Assembly (NCBI RefSeq): GCF_900129805.1
Contig: NZ_FQWY01000010.1
Span: forward strand, 1-64,000
Source: Thermosyntropha lipolytica DSM 11003
GTDB lineage: Bacteria > Bacillota > Syntrophomonadia > Syntrophomonadales > Syntrophomonadaceae
Length of the DNA stretch: 64,000 nt
Reading direction: 5' to 3'
The notes below the pieces were generated by a model, which had not been told where the DNA came from, did not search any database, and saw nothing but the letters and a program-made list of their open reading frames with translations. Of the stretch, positions 16,532-30,313 are shown one piece after another. A program made the position numbers and the translations under genes. Every line of letters begins with the position of its first letter. Position 1 is the stretch's first letter.

Positions 16532-17233
16532 TTAAAAACCTAAAACCTTTACCATTGCCATTAACAAAGGCACTAAAAAAACAGAGGGAAGAAGATTGGC
16601 TACTTTAATCTTTTTCAGCCCTACCAGGTTGATGCCTAATCCCATAATCAGAATTCCGCCGGTAGCCGTAATATTATTTATCATGGGATCAGTCAGCAAA
16701 GGCTTGATAAAGCTGGCAGCCAGACTTATACTTCCCTGATATATGAAAACAGGAATAGCGGAAAATAATACCCCCATCCCCATACTTGCGGCAAAAAGAA
16801 GTGCAAATATGCCGTCCAGCATTGATTTTACAAGCAGTATCTGATAATTTCCGGTAAGCCCGTCTTCCAGAGCCCCGATAATAGCCATGGCTCCTACACA
16901 AAACAAAAGGGTAGCCGATACAAATCCTTTGACAAAATCACTCTCCCCTTCACCCGCCAGCCTCTTTTCCAGCTTTCTTCCCAGACCCTCCAGCTTTTCT
17001 TCCCATTGCCGCCATTCACCCAATACAGCACCTAAGGCAAGGCTTACACCAATTAAAGCATAATTTTCTCCTTTTAAAGCACATTGAATGCCGATAAGTA
17101 TTACCAGTATTCCCAAAGCATCCTGCATATTCCGGCTCATGTTGTCCGGTATGCCTCTTTTAAGCAATAATCCTATGAAACCTGCTGCTACAATTGCTCC
17201 TGCATTAATCAAAGTCCCTGTCAAGATAAACAC
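16532..17233 (-). CDS. DUF554 family membrane protein
   Basis: A 233-residue integral membrane protein with about six or seven hydrophobic helices and the N-terminal GTLINAGAIVAAGFIGLLLK typical of DUF554 (YdfK/YqgA-like). Transport function has been proposed for such proteins but no substrate is established. It starts 29 nt after ligA ends and has a strong terminator downstream, so it is probably the last gene of a pcrA-ligA-DUF554 transcript. Confidence 0.82.
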   Translation of the reverse strand: MFILTGTLINAGAIVAAGFIGLLLKRGIPDNMSRNMQDALGILVILIGIQCALKGENYALIGVSLALGAVLGEWRQWEEKLEGLGRKLEKRLAGEGESDFVKGFVSATLLFCVGAMAIIGALEDGLTGNYQILLVKSMLDGIFALLFAASMGMGVLFSAIPVFIYQGSISLAASFIKPLLTDPMINNITATGGILIMGLGINLVGLKKIKVANLLPSVFLVPLLMAMVKVLGF

Positions 17234-17262
17234 CTGCTTTCCCGATCATATAAAAAAACCAT

Positions 17263-21361
<4,099 letters not shown>

Positions 21362-21425
21362 CTGCTTTAACCACCTTTGCCAATTTTAGTAAAGCTATAT
21401 TTTCTATTCTATAATAATAACATAA

Positions 21426-21869
21426 TTAATCCTGGATAAGGACAAACTTTGCGACCAGATAACATATTATTACCGCCAGCACTATACGGGCAAACAGAAT
21501 AGGCACCCACTTAGCCCCAATGGCGGCAAAAAGCAGGGTATCCTCAAAAACAGAATGGCATATGACCAGAAACAGATTGATGATATATATTTCCCGGTAA
21601 GTAAGCTTCCCTTCCCGGGCACTGTTTATAATGAGTCCTCCCCCGTAGCTTATGCCAAAAACAAGCCCTGCCATAATTGGCAGATTGGCTTCCCGGGAAA
21701 GTCCCAGGCATCTAGTTACCGGATCAGCAATAACAGTAACCTTTTCTAAAAGCTTAAATTCTTTAAAAATCTCAATACATATCATGAGCGGAATGACAAT
21801 AAGAGCAATCTGGGCTATGCTTTTTAAGCTCCCTACCAGAGCCGAATTTATAATCTCCCCGATTTCCAA
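21426..21869 (-). CDS. Gate-domain (nucleoside-recognition) membrane protein, SpmB-like
   Basis: A 147-residue membrane protein with about four helices and the Gate/nucleoside-recognition domain pattern (MAGLVFGISYGGGLI at about 65-79; N..LV.CHSVFEDT at about 98-111). It forms a pair with the next gene, 12 nt away, like SpmA/SpmB of spore core dehydration but each protein is shorter than those. Such halves probably assemble as a heteromeric membrane complex. The substrate is unknown and I do not assign a sporulation role on sequence alone. Confidence 0.7.
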   Translation of the reverse strand: MEIGEIINSALVGSLKSIAQIALIVIPLMICIEIFKEFKLLEKVTVIADPVTRCLGLSREANLPIMAGLVFGISYGGGLIINSAREGKLTYREIYIINLFLVICHSVFEDTLLFAAIGAKWVPILFARIVLAVIICYLVAKFVLIQD

Positions 21870-21881
21870 AGTATATACCTC

Positions 21882-22298
21882 CTACATAACCAGATTGAAG
21901 AAAGCTCCCAGAATAAAAGCCAATATTATACGGGCTAAAACTAAAAAAGAAACCTTAACCCCGGTCATTTTTGAGATAGCTGTCTCCATCGGCAAACTGT
22001 GGGCCATAAGCAGCATAGCTGCTATAATAGTTATCTCTTTAATGCTCAGATTAAGAGGCAGCACCGCACCGATAGCTGCATATATGTTAAGAAAAAACCC
22101 TAAAACCAGCGGCAGGGAAGCCTCTCCCGGCAGCCCCACCAGTTTCATAAGCGGCGACATAAAGTCGGATACCACATGCAAAAGAGGAGTATGGCTCAGA
22201 AAAGTTATTATAAAATATACCGGTATCACTACTCTGGCTAACTGATACGTTGTGGCAAGGCCGTTATTAAAACCACGTTTAAGTGTTTCAATCATCAT
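21882..22298 (-). CDS. Gate-domain (nucleoside-recognition) membrane protein, SpmA-like
   Basis: A 138-residue membrane protein, partner of the downstream Gate-domain protein. Conserved features are GLPGEASLPLVLGFFLNIYA (about 56-75) and LMAHSLPMETAI (about 96-107), matching the related motifs in its neighbour. Met2 may be the true start. It is first in a two-gene unit that lies between pcrA and the c-di-GMP protein gene. Function unknown beyond probable membrane transport. Confidence 0.7.
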   Translation of the reverse strand: MMIETLKRGFNNGLATTYQLARVVIPVYFIITFLSHTPLLHVVSDFMSPLMKLVGLPGEASLPLVLGFFLNIYAAIGAVLPLNLSIKEITIIAAMLLMAHSLPMETAISKMTGVKVSFLVLARIILAFILGAFFNLVM

Positions 22299-22385
22299 AG
22301 CTATATCCCCATTCTCTACTTTTTCTGTGAACGATAATAAAACATATCTTTTAGAATAATAATTAAGCCTAAAATTATCAAGACA

Positions 22386-22430
22386 ATAAAAAATAATCTA
22401 TGTCTTTTCACAGATAAAGTCATAGATTAT
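22386..22430 (-). terminator. terminator of the GGDEF/HD-GYP gene
   Basis: Minus strand: perfect 10-bp stem ATAATCTATG/CATAGATTAT, 18-nt loop, then TTTTTTATT. It lies about 45 nt past the stop codon at 22473. Confidence 0.8.
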
Positions 22431-22472
22431 ATTAAAATATTCGCTGCTTATCAAATTAAGCAAGCCAGTATT

Positions 22473-25277
22473 TTATTTATAACCTTTTTTCTTCAGAACA
22501 AATACAAACTCCTCCACCAGATAGGGATCGAATTGAATACCTGCACAGCGCCGGAGTTCAGCTATCGCTTCTTCAGGAGACAAAGCTCGGCGGTAAGGCC
22601 GATCATTAGTCATGGCATCATAAGCATCAGCAATACTTAAAATTCGGCATTCCAGCGGAATCTGATTGCCCCTGAGGCCCAGGGGATAACCTTTTCCATT
22701 CCACCATTCATGGTGTTTCAGTATCCAGTCGGCAATGAAAACCAGCTCCGGAGCGGCCAGAGCTATGCGGTAGCCGATCTCACTATGCCCTTTCATAATC
22801 TGGTATTCTTCTGCGGTTAAAGGCCCAGGTTTAAAAAGGATGGCATCAGGTATGCCTACTTTGCCTATATCATGAAATTGGGCAAAAATTCTCAGGTCAT
22901 TTATAGTATTTTCCGGAAGCCCTAACTCCTCGGCTACGGCCACTACCAGATCCTGCATCCTTTCTCCATGTCCTTCAGTTATAAAATCCCTGGCTTCCAG
23001 GGCTTTAGTCAATGTCTGCACAATCGAGTTTCTTACGCTCTGCCCGCTGTGCAGTTTTTCCCGGTACATGGCATTGTCAGCCTGGCGGAACAGCTCCTGC
23101 ATACTCGTATTCTCCGCCTCCCTGGCTGCATAGCCTATGGAAAGGCTTATAAGCATCCCGCTGTTTTTTTCATTATAATCTCTGATATTACTCCGGAGCC
23201 GGTTCACCGCTTTTTCTAACGCCTTGCGGTCAGTACCCGGCAAGAGAACAGCAAATTCGTCTCCTCCTACCCGGGCAATAGTATCCTCCCGACGGAAAGA
23301 ATTGGTCAGCACCTCAGCTACAGATTTCAAAAGGCTGTCTCCCTTATCATGGCCTAAAGTATCATTTATAATTTTCAAACCATCCACATCACACATTATC
23401 AATCCTACCGGCATACTGCCGCTTTTCTCTACCCGCTGCATCTGTTCTTCAAAATAAAAGCGGTTATAAAGCCCGGTTAAGGCATCATGGCAGCTTAAAA
23501 ACTGCAGCCTTTCTTCCGTTTTTTTCCACTCAGTAATATCGCGCCCTACTGATTGATAGCCGAGAAGTTTCCCCCAGCGGTCAAATATAGCCCGGTGAGT
23601 CCATTGCTGCCAGCGCACTTCTCCATCCGGCATTCTAACCCGGCTTTCAATATTACATACCGATTTCATAAGGTTAAGGGTCTGTAAAGCATTTTCCGTA
23701 TATTCGCGATCTTTTTCATATACCAGGTCAATAAACTTCACCCGGGTTATTTTATCCCGGCTCATCCGGTAATAGCGGCAGAAGGCTTCATTGACAAAAT
23801 CAATATTCCCTTTATCATCCAGACGCATGATAAGCTCTGTCTGGTCTTCCACAATCGCCCGGTACTTGGCTTCACTTATTTCCAGTTCTTTTAAGGCTTT
23901 TTTCTTTTCTGTTATGTCTTCAGCCAGAACCATGCCCCCGGTAATATTGCCTTCTTCATCAATTATAGGAGCAGCATTCATTTTTAAAATTATTTCCCTT
24001 CCCTCTTTATGGATAAGAGCCACCTCATAACTGCTGTCTTTACCCTGTTTCAGGCATTTATCGATTTCAACCGCTGCTTTGATATAGTCATCCGGAGCCA
24101 CCAGTTCCAGCATATACCTCCCCAGCACTTCATCAAAGGCATAGCCTATAACCTCCAGGGAACGCTTATTGACAAAAGAAATGCGTCCGTCTTTATCATA
24201 AGTCAAAAAAAGCTCATTCATATTATCGATAAGGGTATTAAGATATTTAACCTGTTTTTGTAAATTCCTCTCACTCTTGCGCAAAGCCTCTTCCGCCTTC
24301 TTGCGCTCCGTAACATTGCGCACTATGCCGCGAAAACCTGTGATTTTTCCTCCTTCTATTATTGGCAGTACCGTACTTTCCACATAAAGAGAGCTCCCAT
24401 CTTTTCTTCTGACTTCCCAGCTAAGTTCCCGCAATCCTTTGCCGGTACGGTAAACCTGGTTAAAAGCCTTGAAAACCAGGTTGCCGTTTTCTTCATCCAT
24501 CAGCTTGCGAAAATTCAGCCCCTGAAATTCCATGCGGGTATAACCTATGTTTCCTATAAGGAAGTTATTGAAATATGTAAAATTCCCCTTTACATCTACT
24601 TCAAAGTATCCATCCTCTATATTCTCCACAATATAGCGGAATTTTTCTTCACTTTCCCTTAATATCTTTTCGGCCCTCTTCTGCTCGGTTATATCGCGTA
24701 TAGTCTGGATAGCTCCTACCACATGATTTTTATAGTCTAAAAGGGGGGCTGCTTTACAGGAAAGACAGGCTCCCCCTGCTTTAAGCTGGGGAGAAAAAAT
24801 TTCTTCATGCATAACCTCTATATGGGGCTTACCCGTAAAGCTTCCATTATCCACATTATACCTTCCCTTATGCAAAGCACGATCTATCAACATAGGCTGC
24901 CTTCGGCCATAAAAAGGAACCGCATAGGCATAATCCCCTTTTCCTACCATTTCCCTTGCTTTTATGCCAGTTAAATCTTCCATAGCCCGATTCCACATAG
25001 TAACTATTCCTTCACTATCGATGACAAAAGTGGGATCAGGCAAAAAATCAAGTATCATTTCTAATCTGTGATTAGCGTTAGCTAAGGCTTCTCTTGTCCT
25101 TTCCGCTTCCTCCAGCTGTTTCCTTAATTCTTCTTCCACTGCCAGTAGCTGTTCATTGGCTGCGATTAACTCCTGCTGTACCTGGGTAAATAAAATATAA
25201 TTTTCGGAAGAAAATACCCCATCGGCAAATAATTTATACCATTCAGATACTTCTTTATCCTTATCGTGCCGAGGCAA
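22473..25277 (-). CDS. PAS(4)-GGDEF-HD-GYP cyclic-di-GMP turnover protein
   Basis: A 934-residue soluble signalling protein. N-terminal coiled coil (about 25-70), four PAS domains (about 71-200, 205-327, 340-460, 465-585), a GGDEF domain (590-745) with intact GGDEF (671-675) and the inhibitory I-site RRED (662-665), and an HD-GYP domain (about 745-930) with FHDIGK (801-806), HHEWW (855-859) and GYP (863-865). Both catalytic motifs for making and degrading c-di-GMP are therefore intact. PAS1 ends with a Cys pair (CLSC, 171-174) that may sense redox or bind metal. No transmembrane segment is obvious. TTG start with GGAGG about 10 nt upstream. Monocistronic. Confidence 0.93.
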   Translation of the reverse strand: MPRHDKDKEVSEWYKLFADGVFSSENYILFTQVQQELIAANEQLLAVEEELRKQLEEAERTREALANANHRLEMILDFLPDPTFVIDSEGIVTMWNRAMEDLTGIKAREMVGKGDYAYAVPFYGRRQPMLIDRALHKGRYNVDNGSFTGKPHIEVMHEEIFSPQLKAGGACLSCKAAPLLDYKNHVVGAIQTIRDITEQKRAEKILRESEEKFRYIVENIEDGYFEVDVKGNFTYFNNFLIGNIGYTRMEFQGLNFRKLMDEENGNLVFKAFNQVYRTGKGLRELSWEVRRKDGSSLYVESTVLPIIEGGKITGFRGIVRNVTERKKAEEALRKSERNLQKQVKYLNTLIDNMNELFLTYDKDGRISFVNKRSLEVIGYAFDEVLGRYMLELVAPDDYIKAAVEIDKCLKQGKDSSYEVALIHKEGREIILKMNAAPIIDEEGNITGGMVLAEDITEKKKALKELEISEAKYRAIVEDQTELIMRLDDKGNIDFVNEAFCRYYRMSRDKITRVKFIDLVYEKDREYTENALQTLNLMKSVCNIESRVRMPDGEVRWQQWTHRAIFDRWGKLLGYQSVGRDITEWKKTEERLQFLSCHDALTGLYNRFYFEEQMQRVEKSGSMPVGLIMCDVDGLKIINDTLGHDKGDSLLKSVAEVLTNSFRREDTIARVGGDEFAVLLPGTDRKALEKAVNRLRSNIRDYNEKNSGMLISLSIGYAAREAENTSMQELFRQADNAMYREKLHSGQSVRNSIVQTLTKALEARDFITEGHGERMQDLVVAVAEELGLPENTINDLRIFAQFHDIGKVGIPDAILFKPGPLTAEEYQIMKGHSEIGYRIALAAPELVFIADWILKHHEWWNGKGYPLGLRGNQIPLECRILSIADAYDAMTNDRPYRRALSPEEAIAELRRCAGIQFDPYLVEEFVFVLKKKGYK

Positions 25278-25456
25278 CTTATTTGCACCTCCACATACTT
25301 CCTGTTTTCAATCTATGCAGCAGATTTTCTTTTATGTTTTTTCGCTGTTAAATAGTTGATTCCTGCATTTTCCATGAATTTAAATATTTTTATCTACCTT
25401 GAGTATTGATAAACAGATGTTTATACTAAATCTAGATTTCCAATTCTAAAAAAGGA

Positions 25457-25894
25457 ATGATTTGCGTAATGAGGGTAGAAAAGGTAGATCTGCACGGTTT
25501 AAGCTTGGCCGAAGCCCTGGAAAAAGTAGAAAAAAACCTTAACTGGTGTATAAAGCACGGAGTTGCTGTGATTGATATAGTTCACGGTAAAGGATATCAC
25601 AGCAGCCGCAACTTTTCGGTTATAAAAAAAGAAGTTCGCAAAAGCCTGAAAGAAAACGAACTTATAAAGAACAGCGGCTATACCGTAATATACGGCGAAT
25701 CTGATCTGCCCATTGCTTTAACTTTTGATGAAGGCCATACTTTAATAGTAGCCCGGGGGCTGGAAAACGAATATATCGGGGGGCGCAAACAAATAGAAAA
25801 AAACCTGGCCATATACTCTAAAGAAGGTAAAAAGCAAAGGAAGATGGCTAAAGAGATAAATGCCCAGAGGAAAAATTCCCGCAAACCAAGATAA
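25457..25894 (+). CDS. Smr-domain protein
   Basis: A 145-residue protein with an Smr (small MutS-related) domain: VDLHGLSLAEALEKV (about 8-22) and IVHGKGYHS (about 41-49). The domain is a nuclease or nucleic-acid-binding module; stand-alone versions have been linked to ribosome rescue and RNA cleavage. The C-terminal 40 residues are rich in Lys, Arg and Gln. The start may be the ATG at 25469, since AAAGGA abuts the ATG at 25457. It is followed by the MBL-fold gene. Confidence 0.82.
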   Translation: MICVMRVEKVDLHGLSLAEALEKVEKNLNWCIKHGVAVIDIVHGKGYHSSRNFSVIKKEVRKSLKENELIKNSGYTVIYGESDLPIALTFDEGHTLIVARGLENEYIGGRKQIEKNLAIYSKEGKKQRKMAKEINAQRKNSRKPR

Positions 25895-25922
25895 GCTTAA
25901 AGAAGCCGAGGGGGAATTAGAA

Positions 25923-26801
25923 GTGATAGAACACATAACTGACGGGATATATCTTATTTCACCTGGAAAAAATACTATCTTTCCCTATTCTTTCTTTTTC
26001 TATATAGATGATGAAATCAAAACCTTGATCGATACTCCGCTTATACCCCAGCTTTTACAAAGCCTGGAGGGTAAAAAGGTAGACCGCATAATAAACACCC
26101 ATTTTCACCGCGACCACTGCGGCTCCAATTATCTTTTTCCCGAAGTAGAAGTTTATGTTCATGAAGCTGACAGCCCGGCCATGCAGTCAGTAGAGACTTT
26201 TTCTCTCTATTACGGGTTTGATAAACACGGGGGTAGTGAGATAGCAAGAAAACTTCTTCCTTCATTTAATTACCAGCCTTCCCGTATCGACGGGAAATTA
26301 GTTCCTGGCGAAAAGGTGAAACTGGGGAAAATAGAGCTTGAGGTTATCCATACCCCGGGCCATACTCCGGGACACTGCGTACTTTTCTGGGAAGAAAAAG
26401 GTCTGCTTTTTGCCGGCGACATTGACCTTACCAGCTTCGGCCCCTGGTATGGAAATGAAGTAAGCGATGTTGATCAGACAATACAATCAATTGAAAAAAT
26501 AATCGCTTTAAAGCCGGAAACCATATTATCCGGCCACCGGGGACTTATCAAAAAGGATACAGCAAAAGAGCTTAAAAAATATCGGGATAAGGTATATGCC
26601 AAGGAAGAAAAGCTTCTTAAAGCCTTAAAAACCCCGCAGACCATAGAAGAACTGGTAAATTTAAAAATAGTATACGGCCGTTTCCGTCCCCCGGAAGAAC
26701 TCTATGCCTTTTTCGAAAAAGTATCCCTGCTTAAACATCTAGAAAGGCTCATGCGCCTGGGCATAGTAGAATATGACGGCAGGTATTATTATAAAAAATA
26801 A
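25923..26801 (+). CDS. MBL-fold metallohydrolase
   Basis: A 292-residue beta-lactamase-fold hydrolase of the glyoxalase II-like group. Metal ligands are visible in THFHRDHCG (HxHxDH), HTPGHTPGH, the aspartate in FAGDIDL and a late SGH. A C-terminal extension of about 80 residues forms a winged-helix-like tail, as in LACTB2-type proteins. The GTG at 25923 is preferred over the ATG at 25860: it has GAGGGGG 8 nt upstream and avoids a 35-nt overlap with the Smr gene. Substrate unknown; nuclease or thioesterase activity are both seen in relatives. Confidence 0.8.
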   Translation: MIEHITDGIYLISPGKNTIFPYSFFFYIDDEIKTLIDTPLIPQLLQSLEGKKVDRIINTHFHRDHCGSNYLFPEVEVYVHEADSPAMQSVETFSLYYGFDKHGGSEIARKLLPSFNYQPSRIDGKLVPGEKVKLGKIELEVIHTPGHTPGHCVLFWEEKGLLFAGDIDLTSFGPWYGNEVSDVDQTIQSIEKIIALKPETILSGHRGLIKKDTAKELKKYRDKVYAKEEKLLKALKTPQTIEELVNLKIVYGRFRPPEELYAFFEKVSLLKHLERLMRLGIVEYDGRYYYKK

Positions 26802-26814
26802 GGGAGGTTTTATT

Positions 26815-26958
26815 ATGCGCTGTGCAAACTGTCCGATAAGAAAAAAAGCAGAGAAAAATCCGCATTCTCTGCTTTACCGCATATGGAAATGGCATACTAC
26901 CTGGTGTCCCGGCTATCGTTCCTATCAGGCAAAGCTCAGCAGGAAACAGCCTTCTTGA
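26815..26958 (+). CDS. small Cys-containing protein, unknown function
   Basis: A 47-residue basic protein beginning MRCANCPIRKK, with a second motif HTTWCPGY (about 27-34). The CxxC plus later Cys and His could bind zinc. It has a strong ribosome binding site (GGGAGG 7 nt before the ATG) 13 nt after the MBL gene, so it is probably the third gene of that unit. Its 3' end overlaps the trpA stop on the other strand by 23 nt, and its middle contains the antisense trp terminator. I do not recognise the family. Confidence 0.6.
   Translation: MRCANCPIRKKAEKNPHSLLYRIWKWHTTWCPGYRSYQAKLSRKQPS
26838..26875 (-). terminator. terminator of the trp operon
   Basis: Minus strand: 11-bp stem AAAGCAGAGAA/TTCTCTGCTTT, 9-nt loop, then seven T. 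It lies 60-100 nt past trpA and inside the small plus-strand gene at 26815-26958. Confidence 0.85.
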
Positions 26959-27727
26959 ACTTTCTTATCATGCTTTCTATTTCCTGAGGAAGCCTTCCCG
27001 GCTGGCTCATGTACTCTTCAATAACCGAAGCCAGCAGGCTTCCTACTACTAACGCATCTGTATAATCCTTAAACACCCTGGCCTGTTCTGGTGAAGAAAT
27101 ACCGAATCCTAAAGCCAGGGGAGAGATGCTGTTATTTCTAACCCGCAAGAGATAATCTTTTATTTCTTCTTCCGGCAGCTCTTGCATACCGGTGATCCCT
27201 CTTACCGACACACAATAGATAAAAGGGGGATTAAGACTATCTGCCTTTTTTATTCTTGCCTCCGGAGTGCTGGGAGCTACTAGAGGTATAACTTCAATAT
27301 CTTTTGCCGTCAAACGCTCAAGCTCTTCTAAAGGCATATCAGGCACTATAACCCCTTCAGCTCCGATTTCGCAAATCCTGGTGCGAAAATTCTCTATACC
27401 CATCTGATAAACCGGGTTAAAATAGGTAAATATAACCAGAGGCATATGGATAATTTCTTTGACTTTAAAAGCAAACTCCAAACCTTTATCCAGGTTAAGC
27501 CCTTTTTCTACTCCCCGGTGGTGAAATTTTTCTATCATCTCCCCATCGGCCAGAGGATCAGAAAAAGGTATCCCCAGTTCCAATACATCACAGCCGCCCT
27601 GTTCTAAAGCTTTTATACAGTCCAGACATGTCTTTTCATCCGGCAAAAGCGACATAATAAAGGCAACTATCCCGGTAGTTCCTGTTGCTTTAAAATAGCG
27701 AAATCTTTCGCGCAGCCCTTTTATCAT
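26936..27727 (-). CDS. trpA: tryptophan synthase alpha chain
   Basis: Splits indole-3-glycerol phosphate to indole and glyceraldehyde 3-phosphate, passing indole to TrpB. The 263 residues are the usual length for this TIM barrel. The catalytic Glu and Asp lie in DVLELGIPFSDPLADG (about 48-63). AAGGAGG precedes the ATG. Last gene of trpEGDCFBA, 2 nt after trpB. Confidence 0.97.
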   Translation of the reverse strand: MIKGLRERFRYFKATGTTGIVAFIMSLLPDEKTCLDCIKALEQGGCDVLELGIPFSDPLADGEMIEKFHHRGVEKGLNLDKGLEFAFKVKEIIHMPLVIFTYFNPVYQMGIENFRTRICEIGAEGVIVPDMPLEELERLTAKDIEVIPLVAPSTPEARIKKADSLNPPFIYCVSVRGITGMQELPEEEIKDYLLRVRNNSISPLALGFGISSPEQARVFKDYTDALVVGSLLASVIEEYMSQPGRLPQEIESMIRKFKKAVSC

Positions 27728-27729
27728 CC

Positions 27730-28911
27730 CTAAACCTCCTTAATCCCTGCCACCTGTTCTACATCCTTATCTCCCCGCCCGGAAAGATTTACTACTATCG
27801 ACTGATCCGGACGCAGGCGAGGAGCCAGTTTACAAGCATAAGCTAAGGCATGGGCACTTTCCAGGGCAGGTATTATGCCTTCCAGACGGCTTAATTCATA
27901 AAAAGCTTTTAAGGCTTCTTCATCTCTTATATATACATACTCTGCCCTTCCTGTTTCCTTTAAAAAAGCATGTTCCGGCCCTACGCCCGGGTAATCAAGT
28001 CCCGCGGAAAGCGAATGCGTAGGTGCTACCTGTCCGTGTTCATCCTGTAAAAGCAGGCTCAAAGCCCCATGCAAAACCCCTTCCCTGCCCTGGGCTAAAG
28101 TAGCGCCATGGCAGCCGGGAAGAAGCCCTTTTCCCCCAGCTTCCACCCCTACAAGCTTAACCTCCGGCAGAGAAAGAAAAGGGTAAAATATCCCCATGGC
28201 ATTGCTGCCTCCCCCTACACAGGCCACTATATAGTCAGGCATTTTGCCTTCCTTCTGGACAAACTGTTCTTTAAGCTCTTCTCCGATCACGGACTGAAAA
28301 TCCCTGACCAGCATAGGATAGGGGTGAGGTCCTACCACCGAACCTATCACCATATGGGAATACTCAAAACTCCTTATAAAATCGCGGAAAGCTTCGTTGG
28401 AAGCATCTTTTAAGGTCTGGCTTCCTTTAGCTACCTTTACCACCTCGGCCCCCAGCATCTGCATACGAAAAACATTAAGCTTCTGCCTTTCCGCATCTTT
28501 AGCCCCCATATATACAGTACAGGCCATTCCCAGCACCGCAGCTGCCGTAGCTGTTGCCACCCCGTGCTGGCCGGCTCCCGTTTCCGCAATAAGCCTTTTT
28601 TTGCCCATATACCTGGCCAATAGCGCCTGACCCAGGGTATTGTTTATCTTGTGGGAGCCGGTATGGTTCAAATCCTCCCGCTTTAAAAATATTCTGGCTC
28701 CCCCCAGTTTTTCACTCAAACGGGACGCAAAATAAAGGGGAGATGGACGTCCGGCATAATCCTTCAGCATTGCCGCCAGCTGAGATTTAAACCTATCATC
28801 TTCCTGCAACTTACGATAACTCTTTTCTATCTCATCCAGGGCCGGAATCAGGGTTTCCGGCACAAACCTTCCTCCATAGCGTCCAAAATAACCTCTTGCA
28901 TCAGGATACAT
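27730..28911 (-). CDS. trpB: tryptophan synthase beta chain (canonical TrpB1)
   Basis: Condenses indole with serine to tryptophan using PLP. 393 residues, typical of the TrpA-partnered TrpB1. The PLP lysine is in [13 protein letters not shown] (about residue 84), and the phosphate loop is GGGSNA. Its start overlaps the end of trpF by 11 nt. The window holds a second, TrpB2-type gene at 4695-6071. Confidence 0.97.
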   Translation of the reverse strand: MYPDARGYFGRYGGRFVPETLIPALDEIEKSYRKLQEDDRFKSQLAAMLKDYAGRPSPLYFASRLSEKLGGARIFLKREDLNHTGSHKINNTLGQALLARYMGKKRLIAETGAGQHGVATATAAAVLGMACTVYMGAKDAERQKLNVFRMQMLGAEVVKVAKGSQTLKDASNEAFRDFIRSFEYSHMVIGSVVGPHPYPMLVRDFQSVIGEELKEQFVQKEGKMPDYIVACVGGGSNAMGIFYPFLSLPEVKLVGVEAGGKGLLPGCHGATLAQGREGVLHGALSLLLQDEHGQVAPTHSLSAGLDYPGVGPEHAFLKETGRAEYVYIRDEEALKAFYELSRLEGIIPALESAHALAYACKLAPRLRPDQSIVVNLSGRGDKDVEQVAGIKEV

Positions 28912-29521
28912 ACCTATCTGCCTCCTTAACTTTTTCCATAAAAAGCTTTATCTTTGCGGCATCTTTTTCTCCTGCCTGCTCAACCCCGCTTGATACATCT
29001 ACCGCCAGCGGCTTTACCCTTTTTATCGCTTCCCCTACATTGGCCGCATTAAGCCCCCCTGCAAGGATAATATCTCTGCTCCCATAAAAGTCCCGGATCA
29101 AATTCCAGTCAAAGGTCCTGCCGCTTCCCCCTTTAAGACCATAAGCGGCTGTATCAAAAAGATAAGCCCATACCTTGAATTTTCGCACATCTTCCCGGCA
29201 CAGCCTTTTTTCCACCCGCCAAGCTTTAATAACCGGATAATGAAGCTCTTCTACATATTCCGGGCTTTCATTTCCATGCAGTTGAACCAGATCAAGCTTA
29301 CAGGTACGGGCAATATATGCGACCTCTTCTACTTTTTCATCCACAAAAACCCCTACTTTAACTATACGGTCTCCCAGATAACGGTTGATGCGGGCCGCAT
29401 CTTCTACCTCTATCCGGCGCCGGGAAGGGGCAAAAACTTCCCCTATCGCCCAGGCTCCGTAGTTTAAAGCCGCTAAAGCATCCTTAAGGGTTTTTATGCC
29501 ACATATTTTAACCAGGGTCAT
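28901..29521 (-). CDS. trpF: phosphoribosylanthranilate isomerase
   Basis: Amadori rearrangement of phosphoribosylanthranilate, fourth enzyme step of tryptophan synthesis. 206-residue TIM barrel starting [13 protein letters not shown] with the catalytic Cys in KICG and the catalytic Asp in the VDVSSGVE loop region. GGGAGGGGG precedes the ATG; 12 nt after trpC. Confidence 0.95.
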   Translation of the reverse strand: MTLVKICGIKTLKDALAALNYGAWAIGEVFAPSRRRIEVEDAARINRYLGDRIVKVGVFVDEKVEEVAYIARTCKLDLVQLHGNESPEYVEELHYPVIKAWRVEKRLCREDVRKFKVWAYLFDTAAYGLKGGSGRTFDWNLIRDFYGSRDIILAGGLNAANVGEAIKRVKPLAVDVSSGVEQAGEKDAAKIKLFMEKVKEADRYVS

Positions 29522-29533
29522 TTTTCCCCCTCC

Positions 29534-30313
29534 CTATGTCAAAAGCTCTCTCAATTTTTCCCCGGGGCAGGGAGAGGTAACCAGTCTTTCTCCTACCAGT
29601 ACCGCATGATAGCCGCAGGCAGCAAGCCTTCTTACATCCTCCCTCCCCTTTATACCGCTGGCACTTATGCGTATAGTCGAAGGAGGAAGAAAATCAGCCA
29701 GTTTAATGCTGTTTCCTATATCCACCTTAAAAGTCTTTAAGTCGCGATTATTTACCGCTACCAGCCTGGCCGGCAAATCCTTAAGCCACCTTGCTTCCTC
29801 CCGGCTGTATACTTCTACTACCGGCTCTAATCCCAGATCTAACGCTTTCTCCGTCAGGGATAGAAGCTTTTCATAACCTAAAACAGCTCCGATAAGAAGG
29901 ACCATATCGGCTCCTAAAACTGCTGTTTCATAAAGCTGTACTTCATGGATAATAAAATCTTTGCGCAAAACAGGAATACTGATTCTGCTTTTTATTTCCG
30001 GGATTAAACTCCTATCCCCCTTAAAAAAAACTTCTTCCGTAAGCACGGAAACAGCAGCAGCCCCGTTCTTTTCATAAACCAGAGCTGTTTTCACCGGATC
30101 AAGATCCCGGTTTAAATCCCCTTTAGCGGGAGAAGCCTTTTTTATCTCAGCTATAACCTGTACCTTGCCGGAGGGATGCTGCAGAAAAGAGGTAGGATTT
30201 AGCCTTTCTCTCCGGTTCCTATCCTTCTTTTCTATCTGGTATTCTCCTCTTTCATACCACGGCAAAAGTTTTTCTAATTCCCTTTTTTTCTCCTCTATTA
30301 TCTTTTCTAACAC
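29534..30313 (-). CDS. trpC: indole-3-glycerol phosphate synthase
   Basis: Closes the indole ring. 259 residues; key motifs VIAEIKKASPAKG (about 53-65), VLRKDFI (about 114-120) and NNRDL. The start is GTG (30311-30313), and its first 7 nt overlap the trpD stop codon, so the pair is translationally coupled. Confidence 0.96.
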   Translation of the reverse strand: MLEKIIEEKKRELEKLLPWYERGEYQIEKKDRNRRERLNPTSFLQHPSGKVQVIAEIKKASPAKGDLNRDLDPVKTALVYEKNGAAAVSVLTEEVFFKGDRSLIPEIKSRISIPVLRKDFIIHEVQLYETAVLGADMVLLIGAVLGYEKLLSLTEKALDLGLEPVVEVYSREEARWLKDLPARLVAVNNRDLKTFKVDIGNSIKLADFLPPSTIRISASGIKGREDVRRLAACGYHAVLVGERLVTSPCPGEKLRELLT

